A DNA stretch of 6,954 nt. Source: Firmicutes bacterium UBA7523. Lineage in GTDB: Bacteria; Bacillota; Dethiobacteria; Dethiobacterales; Dethiobacteraceae. Within the stretch, counting starts at the first letter, position 1, and every line of letters begins with the position of its first letter. The stretch spans positions 59,061 through 66,014 of the forward strand of contig DLMZ01000031.1 of NCBI GenBank assembly GCA_002479415.1. The letters are read 5' to 3'. This document shows, in pieces, positions 1 to 5,449 of the stretch. The position numbers and the translations under genes are program-made. Below the pieces are notes generated by a model. It worked only from the letters and a program-made list of their open reading frames with translations. It searched no databases and was not told the DNA's origin.

Positions 1-904
1 GGAGCTTTTTAATTGCCTGAGAAGCTTGTCCCTTGGCTCGTGCTTCCAAATAACGTCCAATCAAATGGAAAAACATTATGTTGGCACCCATTTCAATAAA
101 TGTGGTTACAGGGATGATAAATGATGCTAACCCGATAAAAAACGGTGGAATCGAACCCAGCGTAACTAATACGTCCATATTCGCACTTCGGTGTCTGACA
201 GCATTAAAGCTGGATTTATGAGTCTTTGCTCCGGCCACAAAGATAACCGGAAATGCTAAGACAGCTACTACAGTTGTGTAGAGACTAAATTCAATCATGT
301 ACACAAACATGTTAATAATCATCAAAGTAATGATAACAAGCGCGGGTACCCCTGCTATTATCATTCGGCGGCGAGCTTCTTTAACTTCTTTTTCTTCATC
401 TTTTTCTGATGTAGCGGCAGAAGTATCCGCATTTAAATCCATTTTATAGCCGGCTGCATCAACTAGTTGGCGTAATGCATCCAAATCTACTTTACCTGGA
501 TCATAGGTTAGGACCAGCTTATTTATAGCAAAATTAACATTTGCAGAAACAACGCCTTCCACATCATTAAGGATTTTTTCGACCGACTGAGCACAGCTGG
601 AACATGACATTCCAGAGACACGATAAATCTCTGTTATTGTCTCCCCAGCACTGTCACTGCGCTGCTTTGCTTCAGGCGCAGCTCCTTCTGCTTCAATTAC
701 TGTAGCACTAAAGCCGGCACTTTTTACCGCTCGTAAAAATGCCTCAGTGCCGGTTACTCCGTCATTAAAGGTTACATACGCTTTCTGAGCAGGAAAGTTA
801 ACGTTGGCATCACTTACTCCTTCGATATTTTGCAGCGTTTTTTCCAACGAACGTGCACAAGCAGTGCAGGTCATGCCTTCAACTTTTAGAACAGCCTTAC
901 TCAT
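1..904 (-). CDS. copA: Copper-type P1B-ATPase, N-terminal part (cut by window edge)
   Basis: Minus-strand frame opening at ATG 904-902 and running off the left edge; 301 residues are visible. It would pump monovalent copper (or silver) out of the cytoplasm using ATP. Two HMA metal-binding domains come first: GMTCTAC at residues 10-16 (Cys13, Cys16) and GMSCSSC at 98-104 (Cys101, Cys104). A charged linker (about 160-180) leads to hydrophobic segments near 181-204, 209-226, 244-264 and 267-284. NMDVLVTLG (242-250) and GRYLEARAKGQASQAIKKL (283-301) are hallmark P1B-ATPase sequences at the membrane/actuator boundary. The CPC metal site, the DKTG phosphorylation site and the nucleotide domain lie outside, so the choice of copper over another soft metal is inferred from the two-HMA layout and the TLG/NMDVL region. 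The start is supported by GGAGAAGG seven bases upstream. It is transcribed away from the atp operon and is probably functionally unrelated to it. Confidence 0.93.
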   Translation of the reverse strand, partial: MSKAVLKVEGMTCTACARSLEKTLQNIEGVSDANVNFPAQKAYVTFNDGVTGTEAFLRAVKSAGFSATVIEAEGAAPEAKQRSDSAGETITEIYRVSGMSCSSCAQSVEKILNDVEGVVSANVNFAINKLVLTYDPGKVDLDALRQLVDAAGYKMDLNADTSAATSEKDEEKEVKEARRRMIIAGVPALVIITLMIINMFVYMIEFSLYTTVVAVLAFPVIFVAGAKTHKSSFNAVRHRSANMDVLVTLGSIPPFFIGLASFIIPVTTFIEMGANIMFFHLIGRYLEARAKGQASQAIKKL

Positions 905-911
905 GGTATCA

Positions 912-919
912 CCTTCTCC
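912..919 (-). promoter_or_regulatory. Ribosome binding site of copA
   Basis: On the minus strand GGAGAAGG lies seven bases before ATG 904-902. It fixes the start that leaves the first HMA motif complete at residues 10-16. No upstream in-frame start has a comparable site. Confidence 0.75.
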
Positions 920-936
920 AAATTTATTATGAAGAT

Positions 937-951
937 TACCCCCCCAGGGTA
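937..951. promoter_or_regulatory. CsoR-like copper operator upstream of copA
   Basis: TACCC (937-941) and GGGTA (947-951) form a perfect 5-bp inverted repeat around a C-rich 5-bp spacer. CsoR-family copper sensors bind GC-rich dyads of this kind (TACCC...GGGTA with a C/G-rich centre) in copA promoters of Gram-positive bacteria. It is the only GC-rich block in an AT-rich intergenic region, lies 33 bp before the copA start, and touches a possible copA -10 box, so bound repressor would block polymerase. The link to CsoR is inferred from motif and neighbour; no csoR gene is in the window. Confidence 0.55.
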
Positions 952-956
952 GTATA
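951..956 (-). promoter_or_regulatory. Possible -10 box of the copA promoter
   Basis: TATACT on the minus strand (5 of 6 matches to TATAAT), adjoining the CsoR-like operator. No good -35 hexamer is found 16-19 bp upstream; the best-placed bases are CATAAG or GCATAA. Either the promoter depends on an activator or the assignment is wrong. Confidence 0.35.
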
Positions 957-978
957 TAAGTTATGATATCATACTTAT
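956..978. repeat. Palindrome in the copA/atpD intergenic region
   Basis: TATGATATCATA (962-973) is a perfect 12-bp palindrome. It is bracketed by ATAAGT (956-961) and ACTTAT (973-978), which are themselves inverted copies whose dyad centre is half a base off that of the core. It sits immediately upstream of the possible copA -10 box, where a second regulator could bind. No regulator family is recognised with confidence. Confidence 0.5.
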
Positions 979-1003
979 GCTATTAATATAAGTAGTTTTT
1001 TTT
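972..1003 (+). terminator. Weak AT-rich hairpin with T-run (terminator- or attenuator-like)
   Basis: TACTTAT (972-978) pairs perfectly with ATAAGTA (988-994) around a 9-base loop, followed by G and eight T (996-1003). The shape is that of a rho-independent terminator read on the plus strand, but the 7-bp stem has a single G-C pair and would be unstable. No gene upstream on this strand would need it. It could matter only if the atp transcript starts upstream of about 970, or it may simply be a pair of inverted binding motifs. Confidence 0.25.
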
Positions 1004-1135
1004 CTTAGTAACGACGTATTAAAAAGTAACATAAAAGGAAAGTTATGGGCAGGGAAAAGGCTAAGTATGTCTAATAGCTTAAATACTACTAACAATAAGT
1101 CATTATGGCAATAAGCACTGTAATGTCACCTTACT

Positions 1136-1142
1136 AGGAGGA
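1136..1142 (+). promoter_or_regulatory. Ribosome binding site of atpD
   Basis: AGGAGGA, close to a perfect Shine-Dalgarno sequence, lies about five bases before ATG 1147. It supports that start and efficient translation of the first gene of the operon. Confidence 0.85.
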
Positions 1143-1146
1143 AGAC

Positions 1147-2565
1147 ATGATATCTAATGCTGAGCTTGCAAAAAATGCGGATGAAACGCATGCCGGAGTA
1201 GTTATTGCAGTGCGCGGGAGTGTAGTTGATGCACATTTCCCTACAAGCATGCCTTCCATACACAGTATGCTTAAGGCTGACTCTGCAGCTGACATAATTA
1301 TAGAGGTCGTGGCACATCCTAGCCCGGGCGTAGTACGGGGAATTGCTTTTTCTCCTACAAGTGGTTTATCTAGAGGGACTCGGGTCGTCGACCACCGCGT
1401 CAGCATTCAGGTTCCCGTAGGGAAAAGTACCCTTGGGCGGATGTTCAATGTTTTTGGGGAAACAATTGACGGTGGAGAGCCGCTGGAAGCAGGTGAAAGG
1501 CGTAGTATCTACAATGAACCTGTGCCCATTTCTCGGCGAGCTACTACCTCGGAGATTTTTGAGACAGGGATTAAGGCTCTTGACTTAATGGCACCATTAG
1601 AAAGAGGCGGCAAGGCCGGACTTTTCGGCGGTGCTGGGGTGGGCAAGACTGTGCTGATTACAGAGCTTATTAATAACACTGTAGGTAAGCATGAAGGAGT
1701 AAGCATTTTCTGCGGTATAGGTGAGCGCTCCAGAGAAGCAGAGGAACTGTATCGGGATATTAAAGCTGCAGGAGTTTTAGATAATACTGTAATGATTTTT
1801 GGACAAATGAATGAACCGCCCGGTGCACGTTTTCGGGTGGGACATGCGGCATTGACTATGGCAGAATATTTTCGTGATGACGCAAAACAGGATGTGCTCT
1901 TACTCATCGATAATATCTTCCGTTTTGTACAGGCAGGGTCTGAGGTGTCTGGGTTGCTTGGCAATATGCCTTCACGAGTGGGTTATCAGCCTACTTTAGC
2001 TACGGAGATGTCCGGATTACAGGAAAGAATTTCAAATACAGTAAATGGTGCAATTACATCTATCCAGGCTGTCTATGTGCCTGCCGATGATTTTACTGAT
2101 CCCTCCGCTACCCATACATTTGCTCATTTTTCGGCTTCGATTATTCTCTCCCGAAAACGGGCAGCCGAAGGACTTTATCCGGCGGTAGATCTTCTCAGGT
2201 CTTCGTCGAAGATGTTAAGCGCTGCCATTGTAGGGGAACGGCACTACCTGGTTGCCCAAGAGGTTAGGCGCGTATTAGCCGAGTTTGAAGATCTTAAAGA
2301 TATTATTGCCATGCTGGGGTTAGAAGAACTCTCGCAGAATGACCGTCAGGTAGTGCAGCGGGCACGTCGGTTGGAGCGGTTTTTAACCCAGCCTTTTGTC
2401 ACCACGGAACAGTTCACAGGCCTTGCCGGCAAGGTGGTAGGGCTTGAGGATACTATAAGTGGCTGTGAGCGGATATTAAATGATGAATTCGCAGATATTC
2501 CGGAGTCGGATCTGTATATGATAGGCAGGATTAGCGAAGCCGGTACTCGTAACGCGAATAAGTAA
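1147..2565 (+). CDS. atpD: N-ATPase F1 subunit beta (catalytic)
   Basis: Catalytic subunit of the F1 head; with alpha it forms the hexamer whose ATP hydrolysis turns the rotor. At 472 aa it has normal length for a beta subunit. Visible motifs are a beta-barrel start (VRGSVVDAHFP, 22-32), Walker A GGAGVGKT (161-168), GERSRE (192-197) with catalytic Glu193, Walker B LLLIDN (251-256) with Asp255, PSRVGYQPTLATEM (275-288), and the adenine-binding Tyr344 in YPAVD. The DELSEED loop that pushes the central shaft reads EELSQND (393-399), with fewer acids. YPAVD is followed by Leu349 where Pro is nearly universal. The ATHTF and SSSK wording and the first position in the operon fit N-ATPases rather than housekeeping beta subunits, whose gene follows atpG. 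ATG 1147 has a strong AGGAGG. It is the first gene of the operon, followed after 16 bases by atpC. Confidence 0.97.
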   Translation: MISNAELAKNADETHAGVVIAVRGSVVDAHFPTSMPSIHSMLKADSAADIIIEVVAHPSPGVVRGIAFSPTSGLSRGTRVVDHRVSIQVPVGKSTLGRMFNVFGETIDGGEPLEAGERRSIYNEPVPISRRATTSEIFETGIKALDLMAPLERGGKAGLFGGAGVGKTVLITELINNTVGKHEGVSIFCGIGERSREAEELYRDIKAAGVLDNTVMIFGQMNEPPGARFRVGHAALTMAEYFRDDAKQDVLLLIDNIFRFVQAGSEVSGLLGNMPSRVGYQPTLATEMSGLQERISNTVNGAITSIQAVYVPADDFTDPSATHTFAHFSASIILSRKRAAEGLYPAVDLLRSSSKMLSAAIVGERHYLVAQEVRRVLAEFEDLKDIIAMLGLEELSQNDRQVVQRARRLERFLTQPFVTTEQFTGLAGKVVGLEDTISGCERILNDEFADIPESDLYMIGRISEAGTRNANK

Positions 2566-2581
2566 AGGTGGTGAACTGGAT

Positions 2582-2965
2582 GTGAAGCTTAAAATCCTAT
2601 TACCCACACAAGTGCTGCTTGAGCAGACTGTGATAAAAGTTACGGCAGAGGCTGTTAACGGTTTTTTTACTTTACTCCCTCGGCATATTGATTTTGTAAC
2701 ATCACTTGTCCCCAGTATATTATATTTTTATACCGAAAGTGGTGAGGAGAGATATGTGGCTGTGGATGGAGGCGTTTTGGTCAAAAGAGGGGATGAGGTT
2801 TTTTTGTCTGCGGCCAGGGCGGTGCAGGGCTCTGATATTGAGCAGTTAACTGAGCTGGTTGAGAGAGAGCTTAAAGTGTTGGGAGAAAGTGAAAAAAAGG
2901 CACGTTCAGTGATGGCCAGACTGGAGTCAGATACTCTCAGGCGTTTCATGCAGTTAGGGGAGTGA
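2582..2965 (+). CDS. atpC: N-ATPase F1 subunit epsilon
   Basis: Central-stalk subunit that couples the gamma shaft to the c ring and can brake the enzyme. It has 127 aa, a usual length. Residues 1-84 are the beta-sandwich, recognisable from GFFTLLPRHIDFVTSLVP (27-44, compare GxxGILPxHxPxVxxLxP) and YVAVDGGVL (58-66). Residues 85-127 form the charged two-helix C-terminus. The ATP-binding (I/L)DxxRA motif of some bacterial epsilon subunits is not apparent. It starts with GTG at 2582; the ATG at 2580 overlaps it out of frame and meets a stop at once, and AAAGGTGG (2564-2570) lies about ten bases upstream. Placement directly after atpD but before the Fo genes is typical of N-ATPase operons; housekeeping operons end with atpD-atpC. 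Confidence 0.93.
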   Translation: MKLKILLPTQVLLEQTVIKVTAEAVNGFFTLLPRHIDFVTSLVPSILYFYTESGEERYVAVDGGVLVKRGDEVFLSAARAVQGSDIEQLTELVERELKVLGESEKKARSVMARLESDTLRRFMQLGE

Positions 2966-2972
2966 GCGGTAA

Positions 2973-3299
2973 GTGACTAAACATATTACAGACGGAAACC
3001 CTAATAAAACGTTCTCAGATACAGTAGGGAAAAAGGTGAATCGGCGCCGGAAGGCTCGCCGATCCCGTAATCGCGGAGTTTGGTTTGGTATGGGCATGTT
3101 TGGCTTAGTTGGGTGGACAGTGGCTATTTATACAGTTTTGGGGGTCGCTCTCGGTACTTGGATTGACCGCCGCTGGCCCAGCGGTTACTCTTGGACACTA
3201 GGCTTGCTGCTGATAGGCTTAGCCGTTGGCGTGTTAAATGCTTGGCATTGGGTGAAAAAAGAAATTGAAATGGCAGAGGATGAGGAAGAAAGCGTCTGA
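2973..3299 (+). CDS. atpQ: AtpQ, AtpI/AtpZ-like small membrane protein of N-ATPase
   Basis: Small protein (108 aa) of the AtpI/AtpZ group that accompanies N-ATPases. Two membrane helices (about 37-61 and 74-94) form a hairpin. GMFGLVGWTVAIYTVLG (41-57), GTWIDRRWP (61-69, with Asp65) and LNAWHWV (88-94) are the recognisable family parts. The N-terminus is very basic, with ten Lys/Arg among residues 20-34, and the C-terminus is acidic (EMAEDEEESV), so the ends differ sharply in charge. AtpI relatives are implicated in c-ring assembly and possibly divalent cation supply; the exact job of AtpQ is not settled. It starts with GTG at 2973, with AGGGGAG ending 11 bases upstream inside the end of atpC. 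Only seven bases separate it from atpC, implying coupled translation. Confidence 0.85.
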   Translation: MTKHITDGNPNKTFSDTVGKKVNRRRKARRSRNRGVWFGMGMFGLVGWTVAIYTVLGVALGTWIDRRWPSGYSWTLGLLLIGLAVGVLNAWHWVKKEIEMAEDEEESV

Positions 3300-3304
3300 G
3301 CTTT

Positions 3305-3313
3305 GAAAGGTGG
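3305..3313 (+). promoter_or_regulatory. Ribosome binding site that sets the atpR start at TTG 3322
   Basis: GAAAGGTGG would overlap the first codons if atpR began at GTG 3310 or GTG 3313. It lies eight bases before the in-frame TTG at 3322, a normal distance, which makes TTG the likelier start. Confidence 0.6.
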
Positions 3314-3321
3314 TGTACTCT

Positions 3322-3591
3322 TTGCAGTGGATTTATTTTCTTTCTCTTACTGCGGGAATACTGCTGGGTGCGTTTTTTTTCGGAGGCTTGTGGTGGACTG
3401 TTAATAAGCTGTCAAATGTTCGTAGCCCGTCATCGTTATTTATAGTGAGTTTTCTTGTGCGAAGCGCAGTTGTTATGGCATGCTTTTACGTAGTTCTCTT
3501 ACAAGGGTTGCCTAATTTATTCATAGCGCTTGGTGGGTATCTGGCTGCGAGAATGTGGTGTATTCACACGTTTAAGCCACAGGAGTCATAG
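3322..3591 (+). CDS. atpR: AtpR, N-ATPase-specific three-helix membrane protein
   Basis: Small membrane protein (89 aa from TTG 3322; 93 aa if GTG 3310 is used) found in N-ATPase operons between atpQ and atpB. Three helices are visible from TTG numbering: about 3-25, 38-60 and 63-80. Family signs are GILLGAFFFGGLWWTVNKL (12-30) and SFLVRSAVVMACFYVVL (43-59), with a conserved Arg47 inside helix 2. A membrane-buried Arg has been suggested to meet the acidic residue of the c subunit during ring assembly; this is a proposal for the family, not shown here. The TTG start is preferred because the ribosome binding site at 3305-3313 would overlap the GTG starts, and the family N-terminus begins just before the first helix. 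Confidence 0.82.
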   Translation: MQWIYFLSLTAGILLGAFFFGGLWWTVNKLSNVRSPSSLFIVSFLVRSAVVMACFYVVLLQGLPNLFIALGGYLAARMWCIHTFKPQES

Positions 3592-3672
3592 CGGTAAGGC
3601 AAGCTAACAAAGTCAAGTGGTAGCTTAAGTCTAACGAGTTTAGTTGAGATGCCAGTTTGAGGAGGCTCACGC
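3592..3672 (+). other. 81-bp gap between atpR and atpB, with short inverted repeat
   Basis: This is the only sizeable gap in the operon; the others are 4-22 bases or overlaps. AAGCTA (3601-3606) and TAGCTT (3621-3626) form a perfect 6-bp inverted repeat with a 14-base loop and no T-run, so it does not look like a terminator. GAGGAGG at 3659-3665 is the strong ribosome binding site of atpB, seven bases before ATG 3673. No open frame or clear promoter was seen in it. Confidence 0.5.
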
Positions 3673-4362
3673 ATGAATATTAGTCCTGACGAAATTACTG
3701 TTTTACAATTTAGTTGGTTTCATATAAACGCTACTATTTTTGTTACATGGATTATTATGGTGCTATTGGTTGTGGGGTCTTGGCTGGTTACGCGCAAATT
3801 AACGAGTGAGGGGCCGCTTTCACGTGAACAGAATCTGCTGGAGGTATTGGTAAGTGCCATTGATAATCAAATAAAAGAAGTGGGCGGACATACTTCCGAA
3901 CCCTATTTGCCGTTCATCGGTACGCTTTTTATTTTTATAGCTGTTGCAAATATCTTATCAGTGGTGCCGGGGTATATTCCTCCAACCAGTTCTCTTTCAA
4001 CCACAACGGCACTGGCGATAAGTGTATTTATTGCTGTTCCGGTTTTTGGTATAGCCAAACACGGTATAAAGCTTTATGCAAAGCAATATCTGGAGCCTAC
4101 CTTCTTCATGCTGCCGTTCAATATTATCGGGGAGATTAGCCGTACGCTGGCGTTGGCAGTGCGTCTTTACGGCAATATTATGAGCGGTTCAATTATTGTG
4201 GCAATTTTGCTGACGATAACACCGCTCTTTTTTCCCGTTATTCTGCAGGTCCTAGGCCTGCTTACTGGTTTAATCCAAGCGTATATCTTTGCTATTCTTG
4301 CCATGGTCTATATAGCATCGGCAAGCAAGACTCATCAAAATACGGAAGACAAAGGAGAATAG
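3673..4362 (+). CDS. atpB: N-ATPase Fo subunit a (ion channel)
   Basis: Membrane subunit that provides the two ion half-channels beside the c ring. It has 229 aa and starts like N-ATPase a subunits (SPDEITVLQFSW, 4-15). The essential Arg is Arg164 in AVRLYGN (162-168), preceded by SRTLALAV. Gln202 in LIQAYIFAILAMVYIA matches Gln252 of E. coli. Aligned by these anchors, E. coli Glu219 and His245, which line its proton path, are Ser173 and Gly195 here. Hydrophobic segments lie near 17-39, 80-100, 111-128, 173-192 and 192-216. ATG 3673 has a strong GAGGAGG. atpE follows after four bases. Confidence 0.95.
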   Translation: MNISPDEITVLQFSWFHINATIFVTWIIMVLLVVGSWLVTRKLTSEGPLSREQNLLEVLVSAIDNQIKEVGGHTSEPYLPFIGTLFIFIAVANILSVVPGYIPPTSSLSTTTALAISVFIAVPVFGIAKHGIKLYAKQYLEPTFFMLPFNIIGEISRTLALAVRLYGNIMSGSIIVAILLTITPLFFPVILQVLGLLTGLIQAYIFAILAMVYIASASKTHQNTEDKGE

Positions 4363-4366
4363 TTAA

Positions 4367-4648
4367 ATGGAAGGGTTAACCTTGATTGCTATTGTTTCGA
4401 TTGCTACGGCAGGACTTACTATCGCTATTGGCTCTGTCGGGCCGGCGTTAGGACAAGGACGGGCTGTATCTCAAGCGCTTAGCTCAATTGCACAGCAGCC
4501 GGATGAAGCCAATACTATCACACGTACGCTTTTTGTCGGGCTGGCTATGATTGAATCAACTGCTATTTATTGCTTCGTTGTGACCATGATTCTTATCTTC
4601 GCTAATCCATTCTGGGGGTTCTTTTTGGCGCAGCTTGGGGGGAGGTAG
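4367..4648 (+). CDS. atpE: N-ATPase Fo subunit c (rotor ring, Na+-type site)
   Basis: Hairpin protein (93 aa) that multimerises into the rotor ring. Helix 1 spans about 4-40 and helix 2 about 51-80, joined by the polar loop with Gln43-Gln44-Pro45 (the RQP position). The ion carrier is Glu63 in helix 2. Gln30 in GPALGQGRA, with Glu63-Ser64-Thr65 and Tyr68 in MIESTAIY, reproduces the side-chain ligands of the Na+ site solved in the Ilyobacter tartaricus c ring (Gln32, Glu65, Ser66, Thr67, Tyr70). From this Na+ coupling is inferred, although such sites can also carry H+ when Na+ is scarce. The C-terminal NPFWGFFLAQLGGR extends slightly past the helix. GGAG at 4354-4357 precedes ATG 4367, overlapping the end of atpB. 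Confidence 0.95.
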   Translation: MEGLTLIAIVSIATAGLTIAIGSVGPALGQGRAVSQALSSIAQQPDEANTITRTLFVGLAMIESTAIYCFVVTMILIFANPFWGFFLAQLGGR

Positions 4649-4657
4649 GTAACGCTT

Positions 4658-5449
4658 ATGATTATTGACTGGTACACAGTTATGTTTCAGATTATTAATT
4701 TTCTGGTATTAGTTTTTTTGTTGCGCCGTTTTCTTTATGGCCCCATTATTGAAATGATGGAGGCACGAGAAATAAAAATTGCTCAGCGTGAGGAAGCTGC
4801 GGCAACTAAAGCAAGTGAAGCAGAGCAGAAAGCGCATGATTATCAGGAAAAGGTTGCATCGTTACAGAATCGTGATGAGGAACTTTTAGCAGAAGCTAAG
4901 CGGAAGGCGGAAAATGAACGCCGGATGCTGCTGGAAGCCACTCGCAGTGAAGTGGATGAAATCCGTGAGCGATGGCGTCAAGAAGTGTACCGAGAACAGG
5001 AATCTTTTATTAATGAAATGCGAGGGCAGGTAGGTCGGCAGGCTTGCTTAATTGCGAGACACTGCCTGCAGGATTTGGCTGATATAAAGCTGGAGTCGAT
5101 GATATGGGAGGTTTTTTTACAGAAACTTGAGCTGCTGTTGCAAGAAGAAGAAACGCTTCTGCTCAAAGCGTTTTTACAAGGGAAACGTCTTGTTATAACT
5201 AGTTCATTTGAGCCTACAGAAGAGAGGCTGGAGAGTATTTCAAAGCTTTTAGCTGAACGCTTTAAGCAAAGTGTGCAGCTGGCGCAGCAAACGAATACTA
5301 AATTAATATGTGGCGTGGAACTGGAGATTGGTGGTTACCGTGTCGCATGGAACGTTGATGAATACTTGGAGGGTGTTGAAAAAGATATTTTGGGCTATCT
5401 TTATCAGTCGCAAAAGGAGGGTTTGCCGGATGCTGAAGCAGAGCTATAA
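4658..5449 (+). CDS. atpF: N-ATPase subunit b with delta-like C-terminal extension
   Basis: Peripheral stalk that holds the alpha/beta hexamer still against the rotor. At 263 aa it is about 100 residues longer than an ordinary b subunit (about 155-170). Residues 5-26 form the single membrane anchor, followed by RRFLYGPI. Residues 33-125 are a highly charged helix rich in Glu, Lys, Arg and Ala, expected to form the coiled coil. From about 177, LVITSSFEPTEERLESI (178-194) and LICGVELEIGGYRVAWNVD (216-234) resemble the end of delta/OSCP (TSAxPL...; LIGGxxxxIGxxxxDxS). This, and the absence of an atpH gene before atpA, indicates that one protein serves as both b and delta, as in N-ATPases. ATG 4658 follows GGGGGGAGG (4637-4645). 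Its last 20 bases overlap atpA. Confidence 0.9.
   Translation: MIIDWYTVMFQIINFLVLVFLLRRFLYGPIIEMMEAREIKIAQREEAAATKASEAEQKAHDYQEKVASLQNRDEELLAEAKRKAENERRMLLEATRSEVDEIRERWRQEVYREQESFINEMRGQVGRQACLIARHCLQDLADIKLESMIWEVFLQKLELLLQEEETLLLKAFLQGKRLVITSSFEPTEERLESISKLLAERFKQSVQLAQQTNTKLICGVELEIGGYRVAWNVDEYLEGVEKDILGYLYQSQKEGLPDAEAEL

Noticed and set aside
961..1075. Candidate promoters for atpD (for example TTATGA 961 with TAATAT 984; TTAGTA 1006 with TAACAT; TCTAAT 1070-1075)
   Set aside because: Each has at most one acceptable hexamer, or wrong spacing; none is better than expected in AT-rich sequence, so no promoter is annotated.
1..1146. copA as a functional partner of the N-ATPase in one new system
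   Set aside because: It is divergently transcribed, has its own copper-type operator, and no shared mechanism is evident; chance neighbourhood is the simpler reading.
1509..1964. Open frame of 151 codons on the minus strand
   Set aside because: Antisense to the Walker A to Walker B part of atpD; low-complexity Ser/Pro/Leu product with no recognisable domain.
3601..3626. Rho-independent terminator after atpR
   Set aside because: The stem is 6 bp with a 14-base loop and no T-run follows.
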